64,000 nucleotides of DNA from SIG565 sp045650565 (GTDB lineage: Bacteria; Bacillota; Clostridia; Oscillospirales; Acutalibacteraceae). Shown in pieces: positions 15,450 through 23,393 of the stretch (position 1 is the stretch's first letter; each line of letters begins with the position of its first letter). Under the pieces are notes generated by a model. That model was not told where the DNA came from and did not search any database. It worked only from the letters and a program-made list of their open reading frames with translations. The translations under genes were made by a program, and so were the position numbers. The stretch spans positions 59,571 to 123,570 of the forward strand of contig JAZRRG010000042.1 in the NCBI GenBank assembly GCA_045650565.1, in the 5' to 3' direction.

Positions 15450-15989
15450 ATGGGAGTATTTAAGGCGTTGCTAATGGATGATGCCGCAATAACAAGGGCG
15501 CTAAAAAGAATTTCTCACGAAATAGTTGAGCGCAACGGCGGTGTTGATAATATTTGCATTATCGGTATTAAGCGCCGAGGTGTACCGTTAGCGCAAATTA
15601 TTGCAGATAACATTGAGTGTATTGAAAATAAAAAGATACCCGTAGGTCAGGTAGATATAGCGTTGTATCGAGATGACTTAACCGAAATTTCTGACGACCC
15701 TGTGGTAAGCGGTGTTGAGATAGATTTTAATATTACCGATAGAACTGTAATATTGGTTGATGATGTTTTGCATACAGGCAGAACGGTACGGGCAGCACTT
15801 GAGGCGATTATAAAGGCGGCTCGTCCAGCAGCAGTGCAGCTTGCGGTGCTTATCGATAGGGGACATAGAGAGCTACCTATAAGGGGTGATTATGTCGGTA
15901 AAAATGTACCAACCTCAAAAAGTGAGACAATTGCTGTAAATGTACCGCCGTATGATGAGAGGTTATCGGCTGAATTATATGAAGGATAA
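15450..15989 (+). CDS. pyrR: PyrR, pyrimidine attenuation regulator / uracil phosphoribosyltransferase
   Basis: RNA-binding regulator that, when bound to UMP, promotes attenuation of pyr operons and also has UPRTase activity. The 179 residues carry the PRPP-binding motif VILVDDVLHTGRT and the family pieces ITRALKRISHEIVERN, IGIKRRGVPLA, LYRDDLTE and LIDRGHRELPIRGDYVGKN. I prefer ATG 15450; an in-frame GTG at 15432 would add six residues not usual for the family, and ATG 15474 is a shorter option. No pyrimidine biosynthesis genes are adjacent; mnmA follows after 18 bases. Confidence 0.93.
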   Translation: MGVFKALLMDDAAITRALKRISHEIVERNGGVDNICIIGIKRRGVPLAQIIADNIECIENKKIPVGQVDIALYRDDLTEISDDPVVSGVEIDFNITDRTVILVDDVLHTGRTVRAALEAIIKAARPAAVQLAVLIDRGHRELPIRGDYVGKNVPTSKSETIAVNVPPYDERLSAELYEG

Positions 15990-16007
15990 TAAAAAGGAGG
16001 GTGCTCG

Positions 16008-17054
16008 ATGCCAAAGGTTATGGTAGCTATGAGTGGCGGAGTGGACAGCTGTGTTGCAGCGGCTTTGCTTTTAGAGCAGGGCTTTGAGGTCATCGGCGCC
16101 ACCTTACGCCTATACGAAAAAAACGGTGACTCCACCCAAACGCAAAGGGCAAAAAGTGTTTGCGATAAGCTCGGTATACCTCACGTCGTTTTTGATATGA
16201 GAGAGCTTTTTTTAGAAAAGGTAATAAAGAAGTTTGCCAATGAGTATGATTTAGGTCTCACCCCAAATCCTTGTGTTGAGTGTAATATACATTTAAAATT
16301 CGGCGCACTGCTTGATAAGGCAATCGAGCTTGGCTGTGATTATCTTGCAACGGGTCACTATTGCAAAATAGAAAACATTGATGGTGCAGCGGTGCTTTAC
16401 CGACCCGCCGACCGCAAGAAAGACCAAACCTATATGCTATGGCATTTAAGCCCTACTCAACTGTCGCATATACTAATGCCCTTGGGGGCGCTTACCAAAG
16501 AACAGGTTAGAAAAATAGCCGAGGAATATGGCTTTGAGTCGGCAACCGCCAAAGACAGTCAAGACATTTGCTTTGTGCCCGATGGTGATTACGTTGCCTT
16601 TTTAGAGGAATTTTACGGAAATAAATTTGCAAGAGGTAAATATTTAGATACTTGCGGTAATGTTTTAGGTGAACACTTAGGTCATCAGTGCTACACAGTA
16701 GGGCAAAGAAAAGGGCTTGGAATTGCTTTGGGATGTCCGCAATTTGTTATAAGTAAAAATGCGTCGGATAATACAGTGGTGTTATCATCAGATGAAAAAA
16801 TGCTTTTTAAAACCAAGGTTTTGGTGCGAGATGTTTCTCTAATGTCGGGGGAGATACCCGATAAGCCCTTTGTATGTACTGCAAAGCTTAGATACAGTGC
16901 ACAGGACACAGAAGGTACTGTTTATCCACAGGGGGATAAAAGGGCAGTAATTGAATTTGTGAGTCCTGTGAGGGCTCCGTCGCCCGGTCAGTCGGCAGTT
17001 TTTTATAAGGATGACAAGGTGCTCGGCGGTGGAATTATTGAAGGAGGCGAGTAG
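16008..17054 (+). CDS. mnmA: tRNA-specific 2-thiouridylase MnmA
   Basis: Adds sulfur to uridine 34 of tRNA-Lys, Glu and Gln using ATP and a persulfide relay. The 348 residues contain the PP-loop SGGVDS (residues 8-13), the catalytic cysteine in NPCVECN (about 87-93), the second cysteine in DSQDICFV (about 185), and YTVGQRKGLGI in the central domain, plus the C-terminal beta barrel. AAAAGGAGGGTG precedes ATG 16008. It sits between pyrR and a LUD-domain gene with very short gaps, so the three are one transcript. Confidence 0.96.
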   Translation: MPKVMVAMSGGVDSCVAAALLLEQGFEVIGATLRLYEKNGDSTQTQRAKSVCDKLGIPHVVFDMRELFLEKVIKKFANEYDLGLTPNPCVECNIHLKFGALLDKAIELGCDYLATGHYCKIENIDGAAVLYRPADRKKDQTYMLWHLSPTQLSHILMPLGALTKEQVRKIAEEYGFESATAKDSQDICFVPDGDYVAFLEEFYGNKFARGKYLDTCGNVLGEHLGHQCYTVGQRKGLGIALGCPQFVISKNASDNTVVLSSDEKMLFKTKVLVRDVSLMSGEIPDKPFVCTAKLRYSAQDTEGTVYPQGDKRAVIEFVSPVRAPSPGQSAVFYKDDKVLGGGIIEGGE

Positions 17055-17055
17055 T

Positions 17056-17697
17056 ATGACCGATGAGATAAAAAGGGTTAAAGAGGCGCTCGAAAACAAT
17101 AATATTAGGGTTTACTATGCCGAAAGTAAGGATGAAATAGTAGATATCGTAAAACAAATAGTACCAAAGGGTGCTACGGTTTCCTGTGGCGGTTCGGTAA
17201 CGCTTGCCGACTGCAACGTGACCAATTTGTTAAAAAGCGGCTATTATAATTTTCTCGATAGGTCTGCGTCTGATATTACCTCAGAGCAGATAGAGGAGAT
17301 TTATAGAAAAACCTTCTCCTGTGATACGTTTTTCACCTCTGCAAACGCCGTAACGCTTGATGGCGTATTGTATAATGTTGATGGCAGGTCAAATCGAGTT
17401 GCCGCTACCTGCTACGGACCAAAAGAAATTTTGTTTATAATAGGTGCCAATAAAATAGTTAAAGATTTTCCCGAAGCGGTAAAGAGGGTAAAGACGGTAG
17501 CGGCGCCGCTTAACGCTCGGCGTTTAGGACTTGATACGCCCTGTGCAAAGAATGGTAAATGCTGTGACACAAACGGAAATGTCGGCAGCGGCTGCAAGAG
17601 TAAAAATCGTATATGCATAAATTTTGTTGCAACGGCTTTTCAGCGTGAAAGAGATAAAGTAAAGGTGCTTCTTTGCGAAGATAATATGGGTTATTAA
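17056..17697 (+). CDS. LUD-domain protein (LutC/YkgG-like)
   Basis: 213 residues of the LUD (lactate utilisation) superfamily, recognised by SCGGSVTLADCNV, DTFFTSANAVTLDGVLYNVDGRSNRVAA and the cysteine-rich tail CAKNGKCCDTNG...CKSKNRIC. In Lut systems such proteins belong to an iron-sulfur lactate dehydrogenase, but solo LUD proteins with this tail are frequent in Clostridia and their job is unknown. No lutA or lutB is nearby. ATG 17056 is preceded by AAGGAGG, which lies in the end of mnmA. Terminator immediately downstream. Confidence 0.85.
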   Translation: MTDEIKRVKEALENNNIRVYYAESKDEIVDIVKQIVPKGATVSCGGSVTLADCNVTNLLKSGYYNFLDRSASDITSEQIEEIYRKTFSCDTFFTSANAVTLDGVLYNVDGRSNRVAATCYGPKEILFIIGANKIVKDFPEAVKRVKTVAAPLNARRLGLDTPCAKNGKCCDTNGNVGSGCKSKNRICINFVATAFQRERDKVKVLLCEDNMGY

Positions 17698-17705
17698 ATG
17701 CTTTT

Positions 17706-17740
17706 ACCTCACATACTAATTTAGTATGTGAGGTGTTTTT
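17706..17740 (+). terminator. Terminator after the LUD gene that also contains the next gene's ribosome binding site
   Basis: ACCTCACATACT pairs with AGTATGTGAGGT, followed by a T run. AGGTG (17731-17735), the only ribosome binding site for ATG 17742, lies in the 3' arm of the stem, so any read-through transcript would have it masked. Confidence 0.75.
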
Positions 17741-17741
17741 T

Positions 17742-18944
17742 ATGAAAAGGATAATTGCATATATTTTATGTATATGTATGGTGTCGGTGCATACTGCGGC
17801 GGCAACGGTTAGTATGGAATGGGAGGCGGATGATATTGATGTGCCGCTTGAGGCGGTAACTGCCGAATCGAACTCGGTAACGCAGCTTGAAATCAAGGCA
17901 AAATCGGTAATTCTTATGGAGCCAATGACCGGCACTGTGCTGTATGAATCGAATGCGGATGAAAAAACTGCACCCGCATCCATTACAAAAATAATGTCGC
18001 TTTTACTTGTTATGGAAGCCATAAAGCAGGGTGCAATAAAGCTTGATACGGTGATTACCGCCACCGAACACGCATGTAGTATGGGCGGCTCACAAATTTG
18101 GTTAGAGCCGGGTGAGCAAATGACGGTGCACGAATTACTTAAAGCCGCAGTTATAGCATCAGCCAATGATGCCATGGTAGCGCTCGGAGAGGCGGTGGCA
18201 GGTAGTGAGGAGGGCTTTGTCGCCCTTATGAACCAAAGGGCAAAGGAGCTTGGGATGAACAATACCCATTTTGTTAACTGCACAGGTCTTGATGCCGAGG
18301 GGCATCTTACCAGTGCGCACGACGTGGCGGTTGTATCGAGTGAGCTTATAAAGTATGACTTAATTAAGGAATACTCTACCGTTTGGATGGACTCCTTGCG
18401 TGGCGGCGAGAGTGAGCTTGTTAATACAAACAAGCTTGTAAGATTTTATGAGGGCTGTACGGGGCTTAAGACAGGCACCACCTCACAAGCGGGGTATTGC
18501 CTGAGCGCTACCGCCGAAAAAAACGGTATGCAATTGGTGGCGGTAGTTATGGATGCCGATAGCTCTACCGACCGTTTTGAAGGGGCAAAAAAACTGCTTA
18601 ATTACGGCTACGCCAACTATAATTTCACCGAAATTTCAGCCGAAATAGATGAAAACACGCAAATTCCCGTAAAAAAAGGTGTGCAAAAAAACGCAAGGGT
18701 TGTGGCAAATAAGAGTTTGAGTGTGCTGCTGCCCAAGCGCACGGTTGGGGACATAACACAAACCGTAGAGCTTAATGAAAGTGTTTTGGCACCCGCAGCG
18801 GCAGGCACCGTGGTGGGCAGTGTAACGGTTATGTCGGGAGATAGCGAAATAGGGGTTATAGAGCTTACTTTAGCCGAGGATATCGAGAGGATAAATGTGA
18901 CCCATACGTTTGTATGGCTTTTACGGGCACTTTTTTGTCTATAA
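17742..18944 (+). CDS. D-alanyl-D-alanine carboxypeptidase (DacF/PBP5-like)
   Basis: Penicillin-binding protein that trims the terminal D-Ala of peptidoglycan stem peptides. The 400 residues have a signal peptide (KRIIAYILCICMVSVHTAAA), then the serine-protease motifs of the S11 family: SITK at 80-83 with the acylated serine, SAN at 140-142 and KTG at 243-245. A C-terminal beta domain follows (about 300-385) and the end is hydrophobic (THTFVWLLRALFCL), fitting an amphipathic membrane anchor. In-frame GTG 17733 is inside the ribosome binding site region; ATG 17742 is better placed. I see no clear separate promoter. Confidence 0.93.
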   Translation: MKRIIAYILCICMVSVHTAAATVSMEWEADDIDVPLEAVTAESNSVTQLEIKAKSVILMEPMTGTVLYESNADEKTAPASITKIMSLLLVMEAIKQGAIKLDTVITATEHACSMGGSQIWLEPGEQMTVHELLKAAVIASANDAMVALGEAVAGSEEGFVALMNQRAKELGMNNTHFVNCTGLDAEGHLTSAHDVAVVSSELIKYDLIKEYSTVWMDSLRGGESELVNTNKLVRFYEGCTGLKTGTTSQAGYCLSATAEKNGMQLVAVVMDADSSTDRFEGAKKLLNYGYANYNFTEISAEIDENTQIPVKKGVQKNARVVANKSLSVLLPKRTVGDITQTVELNESVLAPAAAGTVVGSVTVMSGDSEIGVIELTLAEDIERINVTHTFVWLLRALFCL

Positions 18945-18977
18945 TGTTAATAATCAGTAAAAAATAACAGTTTTGTA

Positions 18978-19006
18978 TTGAAAAAATAATAAAATTATAG
19001 TACAAT
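18978..19006 (+). promoter_or_regulatory. Promoter of pgi
   Basis: TTGAAA, 17 bases, TACAAT, 30 bases upstream of the pgi start. Confidence 0.7.
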
Positions 19007-19035
19007 AAGAATAGCAATAAAACGGAGGCAAAAAC

Positions 19036-20376
19036 ATGGCGGTAAGATTTAACAGTAATTATGCAAAAGACTTTTTGCGTGATAACGATATTATAGGTAT
19101 GACTCCGCAAATCGAGGCGGCACACAATATGGTTGAGGCCAAAAGCGGTCTTGGAAATGACTTTTTGGGATGGGTTGATTTACCCGTTAATTACGACAAA
19201 GAGGAATTTGCAAGAATAAAAAAAGCAGCCGAAAAGATTAAGAGCGATACCGATATTTTAATTGTAATCGGCATTGGCGGTTCATACTTGGGTGCTCGTG
19301 CGGCAATAGAGTTTTTGAAAGGTCCTTATTATAACAACTTTAAAAAGGATACACCCGATATATACTTTGCGGGTAACAGCATAAGCGGTTCGGCTTTAGC
19401 TGATTTATTAGAGCTGTGCGAAAACAAGCGTGTTTCGGTTAATATCATTTCAAAATCGGGTACAACCACCGAACCCGCCGTGGCTTTCAGAGTTTTCAGA
19501 AAGCTATTGGAGGAGCGATATGGTGAGACCGAAGCGGCAAAGCGTATCTATTGCACAACCGATAAGGCAAGGGGAACGCTTAAGGCATTGGCAGATGAAA
19601 AGGGCTATGAGTGCTTTGTAGTACCGGATGATGTAGGCGGTCGCTTCTCGGTTCTTACAGCGGTAGGTCTTTTGCCCATAGCGTGTTCGGGTGCTGATAT
19701 TGATGCGCTAATGGCAGGCGCTGCAGCGGCAAGGCAGGAATATTCCAATCCTGATATAGATAAGAACGATTGCTATAAATATGCAGCATACAGAAATGCG
19801 ATGTATAGAAAAGGCAAGGAAATAGAATTGCTCGTAAGCTATGAGCCACGCTTTACTATGATGGCAGAGTGGTTTAAACAGCTCTTTGGAGAGAGCGAGG
19901 GCAAGGATAATAAAGGTCTTTTCCCCGCATCTGTTGTTTTCTCAACCGACCTGCACTCTATGGGACAGTATATACAGGATGGTAGGCGCATCCTTTTTGA
20001 AACGGTTGTCACCATTGATGATTGCGGCAAGGATGTAACCATAGAAAAAGAGGAGTCGGATGGGGATGGACTTAACTTTTTAGCGGGTAAGCAGATGTCG
20101 TTTGTAAACCAAAAGGCATTTGAGGGTACAGTTTTAGCCCATACCGATGGCGGTGTGCCGAATTTTGTAATAAAACTTGATAAAGCGGATGAAGAAAACC
20201 TTGGTCGCTTGATATTCTTCTTTGAGAAGGCGTGTGCAATATCGGGATATATGTTGGGTGTTAATCCGTTCGACCAACCGGGAGTTGAAAGCTACAAGAA
20301 AAATATGTTTGCTCTTCTGGGTAAACCCGGTTACGAAGCACAAAAGGCAGAGCTTGAGGCAAGACTCAGCAAATAA
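19036..20376 (+). CDS. pgi: Glucose-6-phosphate isomerase
   Basis: Interconverts glucose 6-phosphate and fructose 6-phosphate in the cytoplasm. The 446 residues are the short Firmicutes/Thermotoga-type enzyme: IVIGIGGSYLGARAAIEFL near 76-94, the ISKSGTTTEPA phosphate-binding loop, DVGGRFSVLTAVGLLP, the active-site region GESEGKDNKGLFP and a C-terminal NPFDQPGVESYKKN with the catalytic lysine. Ribosome binding site GGAGG. The next gene follows at 53 bases after a small AATCGC-GAAG-GCGATT hairpin (20388-20403). Confidence 0.97.
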   Translation: MAVRFNSNYAKDFLRDNDIIGMTPQIEAAHNMVEAKSGLGNDFLGWVDLPVNYDKEEFARIKKAAEKIKSDTDILIVIGIGGSYLGARAAIEFLKGPYYNNFKKDTPDIYFAGNSISGSALADLLELCENKRVSVNIISKSGTTTEPAVAFRVFRKLLEERYGETEAAKRIYCTTDKARGTLKALADEKGYECFVVPDDVGGRFSVLTAVGLLPIACSGADIDALMAGAAAARQEYSNPDIDKNDCYKYAAYRNAMYRKGKEIELLVSYEPRFTMMAEWFKQLFGESEGKDNKGLFPASVVFSTDLHSMGQYIQDGRRILFETVVTIDDCGKDVTIEKEESDGDGLNFLAGKQMSFVNQKAFEGTVLAHTDGGVPNFVIKLDKADEENLGRLIFFFEKACAISGYMLGVNPFDQPGVESYKKNMFALLGKPGYEAQKAELEARLSK

Positions 20377-20428
20377 AATCAGTAAAATAATCGCGAAGGC
20401 GATTTAAAATATAAAGGAGTTGGCAGAT

Positions 20429-20845
20429 ATGATTAAACTTATTATCGGTAAAAAAGGTTCGGGTAAAACCAAAAAGCTTATTGAGTTGGTTAACTCTACC
20501 GCAGCAACAAGTAAAGGTAATGTTGTATGTATAGAGAAAGGCGATACCCTAACTTTTAGTATCAGCCATAAAGCAAGACTTGTTGATATTGAGAGCTATG
20601 GCGCTAAGGGCTATGGAGAATATTATGGTGTGCTTTGCGGCATTTGCGCCGGAAACCACGATGTTACAGATATTTTCGGAGATGCAACACTCAGAATCGG
20701 CACTCGTGATTATGAGGAGTTAGCAGACTTTCTTGATAGAGTATCAGCACTCGCTGAGGATACACACGTAAACTTCTGCTTCACAGTTTCTTGCGATAAA
20801 CAAGACCTCCCTGAAAAGATTTTCGAGGTTGCAGAAGAAATCTAA
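20429..20845 (+). CDS. Small P-loop protein of unknown function
   Basis: 138 residues starting with a Walker A motif almost at the N-terminus (IIGKKGSGKTKKL, residues 4-16). The remainder (IEKGDTLTFSISHKARLVDIE, GYGEYYGVLCGICAGNHDVT, FCFTVSCD) has no obvious Walker B DExx, so it may bind rather than hydrolyse nucleotide. Similar short proteins in Clostridia sometimes carry the label PilT-like, but nothing here points to type IV pili. ATG 20429 is chosen because AAAGGAG lies eight bases upstream; a TTG at 20420 abuts that site. Downstream is a strong terminator. Likely co-transcribed with pgi. Confidence 0.75.
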   Translation: MIKLIIGKKGSGKTKKLIELVNSTAATSKGNVVCIEKGDTLTFSISHKARLVDIESYGAKGYGEYYGVLCGICAGNHDVTDIFGDATLRIGTRDYEELADFLDRVSALAEDTHVNFCFTVSCDKQDLPEKIFEVAEEI

Positions 20846-20848
20846 TGC

Positions 20849-20885
20849 TAAAAAGGAACCACCCGAGAGGGTGGTTCCTTTTTAG
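20849..20885 (+). terminator. Intrinsic terminator after the P-loop gene
   Basis: AAAAGGAACCACCC / GGGTGGTTCCTTTT with a GAGA loop and T-rich tail. Confidence 0.88.
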
Positions 20886-20921
20886 GTTATAATATCTAGG
20901 GGGAGGCGTTGCGCCTCCTGT

Positions 20922-21314
20922 CTATTTTATTCTCTTATTTAAGATATTTGCCAAAGGCAAAAATAAAAGAGATAAAAAGCCCCAAAGCACAGTATAAAGC
21001 GGACAAATTTGTCCCCAAAGGTTAAGTGGCTGTTTACTGTAATCTCATATTTTCATATTTAGAAAAATATTAAAAATAACACCGAAAACAAGTTCTACAA
21101 TAGTTATTGCCGCCGCACAAAATGAACACCTAAAAAATGTTGTGCGGTTTTTAAATTTTTCCGCCGCAAAGGAAAAAAGAGAAAAGCAAATACCACCCGC
21201 AACAATCATTGTCCAGTGGGTGCGGCGCCGCCATAATAGTTCGATTATACCGTAACCTATACCTCCGACAGTAAAAAATATAATATTTTTCTTTAGCTTC
21301 CGCACACTTTTCAC
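20922..21314 (-). pseudogene. CmpB-like (putative type IV ABC transporter) membrane gene with an in-frame TGA
   Basis: The first 89 codons encode a membrane protein with GGIGYGIIELLWRRRTHWTM, a pattern typical of the CmpB-like putative permease family. They stop at TGA 21047-21045, but the same frame continues as DYSKQPLNLWGQICPLYTVLW and ends at TAG 20922, giving 130 codons in total. Family members usually have a tryptophan before DYS (WDYSxxPxNxxGQI), so TGG to TGA is the simplest explanation. The truncated product would lack the last conserved block and helix. A GGAGGCG/CGCCTCC hairpin (20902-20918) lies just after the true end. The upstream region is AT-rich with no clear promoter. Confidence 0.7.
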
Positions 21315-21360
21315 CTTTTTGTTAAAAAATACTTTTATATATAGTATTTACAAAAAAAAG

Positions 21361-21388
21361 AAGCCCTTAAACCGAGGTTTAAGGGCTT
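21361..21388 (-). terminator. Terminator of the Gfo/Idh/MocA gene
   Basis: AAGCCCTTAAAC / GTTTAAGGGCTT with a CGAG loop, followed on the minus strand by CTTTTTTTTG. Confidence 0.9.
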
Positions 21389-21400
21389 TGAAAAAATTAT

Positions 21401-22450
21401 TTATATATGAACGGTGGTTTTGGTTTTGCTTGATTCAAATGCCGCCATCATAACCTTCATTGAGGAGCGTACCTGCTCGTGTGTAACAAAGGGTTCGGCT
21501 TTGCCGTCGAGAACATCGAGAACGTTTTCGTAAAATTCTTCCCAACGGGGCTCTTTTTCAATTTTCGGCAGCTCTAATTCCACAATCGCCTGTTTGGGAC
21601 GGGGCCACATAGTAGTAGATAAGCCGTTAGGCGTGTAAACACAGCCACGCTCCATCTCCACCTCTTTGTTTGCCTTAATGATTTTACCCTCGGTTCCAAA
21701 CCACTCATACATTGTGGCTGTACCGTCATCACCTGAAATGCGCCAACGGTTTTCTGGTATATAGCACCAAAAATCAAATACGATTTGCGCCTTTGCTCCG
21801 TTTTCAAAGCCAATGGTTATTCGACCGCCATCATCAACCTCGGAATACATAAGATGCTGAAGCTCGGCAAAAACATATTTCGGCTTACTGTCAACAAGGC
21901 AAAGCACCTGGTCGATTAAGTGTATACCCCAATCGTACAAAGCGCCGCCGCCTGCCGAATAGGTACTGCGCCAAGCGGTTGAGCAGCCGTGGCTTCCTGT
22001 AAGGCGAGACTCAAGGAAGGTGAGGTTACCAATCATTTTATTTTTAATGATTTGGTCAACAATCGCATAGTCGATATCATAGCGCCTGTTTTGATGCACT
22101 GTGAAAAATCTATCGGTTTTTTTGGCGACTGCCAAAACCTCTTCGAGCTCCTCACAGTTTAAGCAAACCGGTTTTTCGCACACAACATCAATGCCCGATT
22201 CCATAGCGAGAATTGAATAATCCTTATGAAAATCATTGGGTGTTGCAATTACCACAAGGTCAATACCCGAAGCCAGAAGCTGCTCTGCACTATCACAGAC
22301 CTTAAGACCGTTTTCTTGGGCGAGCTTACATCTTTCGGGGTCTATATCATAGACTGCGGTAGCGGTAAGGCCGTTGATTCTTGAATTAACGTTCTCTGCG
22401 TGCCAAGAGCCCATTGTACCATAACCTATAATTCCTAATTTGCGTTCCAT
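21401..22450 (-). CDS. Gfo/Idh/MocA-family NAD(P)-dependent oxidoreductase
   Basis: Sugar or inositol-type dehydrogenase, 349 residues. The N-terminal Rossmann domain starts KLGIIGYGTMGSWHAENV, contains VVIATPNDFHKDYSILAMES and the conserved EKPVCLNCEEL (EKP with catalytic lysine). The C-terminal substrate domain has GGGALYDWGIHLIDQVL with the expected Asp and His. The substrate is unknown. Single gene with its own terminator and ribosome binding site AAGGAGTGG. Neighbours (queuosine transporter, deacetylase) do not suggest a pathway. Confidence 0.9.
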   Translation of the reverse strand: MERKLGIIGYGTMGSWHAENVNSRINGLTATAVYDIDPERCKLAQENGLKVCDSAEQLLASGIDLVVIATPNDFHKDYSILAMESGIDVVCEKPVCLNCEELEEVLAVAKKTDRFFTVHQNRRYDIDYAIVDQIIKNKMIGNLTFLESRLTGSHGCSTAWRSTYSAGGGALYDWGIHLIDQVLCLVDSKPKYVFAELQHLMYSEVDDGGRITIGFENGAKAQIVFDFWCYIPENRWRISGDDGTATMYEWFGTEGKIIKANKEVEMERGCVYTPNGLSTTMWPRPKQAIVELELPKIEKEPRWEEFYENVLDVLDGKAEPFVTHEQVRSSMKVMMAAFESSKTKTTVHI

Positions 22451-22578
22451 AAAGCCACTCCTTTTTATTATTTCTATAACTTTATTGTATTACGATTAAG
22501 AACAAGTATAAATGTTATCAAAACACCAAAAAGATATCATTTTTTAATATTTTTCTCTTTGAGGGGTTATTAAAAGGG

Positions 22579-22607
22579 TTGATTTATAAAATAATTTATC
22601 ATATAAT
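22579..22607 (+). promoter_or_regulatory. Promoter of the preQ1 riboswitch-transporter transcript
   Basis: TTGATT, 17 bases, TATAAT; the predicted start falls at the first base of the riboswitch stem. Confidence 0.8.
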
Positions 22608-22613
22608 ATATGC

Positions 22614-22653
22614 GGACAGTTCGAAACCATCCTGTCTTAAAACAAAACTATGG
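22614..22653 (+). ncRNA. preQ1-I riboswitch
   Basis: A compact class I preQ1 aptamer. Stem P1 is GACAG (22615-22619) with CTGTC (22632-22636); loop TTCGAAACCAT begins with the conserved TTC; an A-rich tail AAAACAAAACTA follows, as in known members. CCAT in the loop can pair with ATGG at 22650-22653, forming the H-type pseudoknot. The ribosome binding site (GGAAAAAGGG) of the next gene abuts and partly overlaps the pseudoknot arm, so ligand binding should hide it: translational control. The gene downstream is a queuosine-precursor transporter, which is the expected target. Confidence 0.82.
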
Positions 22654-22666
22654 AAAAAGGGATAAT

Positions 22667-23362
22667 ATGAAAAACGAAATTTTACTTATCGGCTCGGTAC
22701 TGTTAATTTATTTTATGGTGCTCATTTCTTACCGTGTATTTGGCAAAAGCGGCTTGTATGCTATGACGGTAATCGCAACCATACTCGCAAACATAGAGGT
22801 GTTAATTTTAATAAACGGTTTTGGTATGGAGCAGACCCTGGGCAACGTTATGTTTGCCTCCACCTACCTTATAACCGATATTTTAAGTGAAAACGAGGGC
22901 AAAAAACACGCCTCACGAGCTGTATGGCTCGGTGTGTTTACATCGGTTGTTATGCTTGCCTTTACGCAGTATTGGTTATTATATACACCCGCCGAATCAG
23001 ATTGGGCAATGCCACATATATCGGCAATATTCTCTACCACGCCACGCCTACTTTTTGCATCCTTTTTAGGTTATATTATTTCACAGCATTTAGATGTATG
23101 GCTATATCACAAGTGGTGGGATTTTACAAACCGTAGGTGGCATAACAAAAAGCGATTTTTATGGCTTCGAAATAACGGCTCAACGCTTATTTCTCAAGTG
23201 ATAAATACTGTAATTTTTACAACAGTTGCCTTTGCGGGTTGGTATGATACAAAAACGCTTTTTTCGGTAATGTTCTCAAGCTATATTATTTATGTGTTTA
23301 CAAGTTTACTTGATACGCCCTTTGTTTATGTTGCAAGGAAAATAAAGATAAATCAAAAATAA
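22667..23362 (+). CDS. Queuosine precursor transporter, YhhQ/DUF165 family
   Basis: Membrane protein of 231 residues that imports queuosine precursors (preQ0, preQ1, or queuine/queuosine, depending on member). About six membrane helices are visible, with the family pattern NVMFASTYLITDILSENEGKK (Asp and Glu of the DUF165 signature near 60-75) and LISQVINTVIFTTVAFAG near the end. ATG 22667 is chosen because the upstream ATG (22610) lies before the riboswitch stem. Control by the preQ1-I aptamer agrees with the family function. Terminator directly after the stop. Confidence 0.9.
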   Translation: MKNEILLIGSVLLIYFMVLISYRVFGKSGLYAMTVIATILANIEVLILINGFGMEQTLGNVMFASTYLITDILSENEGKKHASRAVWLGVFTSVVMLAFTQYWLLYTPAESDWAMPHISAIFSTTPRLLFASFLGYIISQHLDVWLYHKWWDFTNRRWHNKKRFLWLRNNGSTLISQVINTVIFTTVAFAGWYDTKTLFSVMFSSYIIYVFTSLLDTPFVYVARKIKINQK

Positions 23363-23391
23363 AAAACGGAAAGCATCGCTTTCCGTTTTTT
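23361..23391. terminator. Bidirectional terminator
   Basis: AAAAAACGGAAAGC / GCTTTCCGTTTTTT with ATC loop, between two convergent genes. Confidence 0.9.
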
Positions 23392-23393
23392 GC

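Noticed and set aside
20922..21314. TGA as selenocysteine or as a reassigned tryptophan codon.
   Set aside because: No selenocysteine-type hairpin is seen after the TGA, the position calls for tryptophan, and TGA is an ordinary stop for other genes here (for example at 12265-12267 and 40499-40501).
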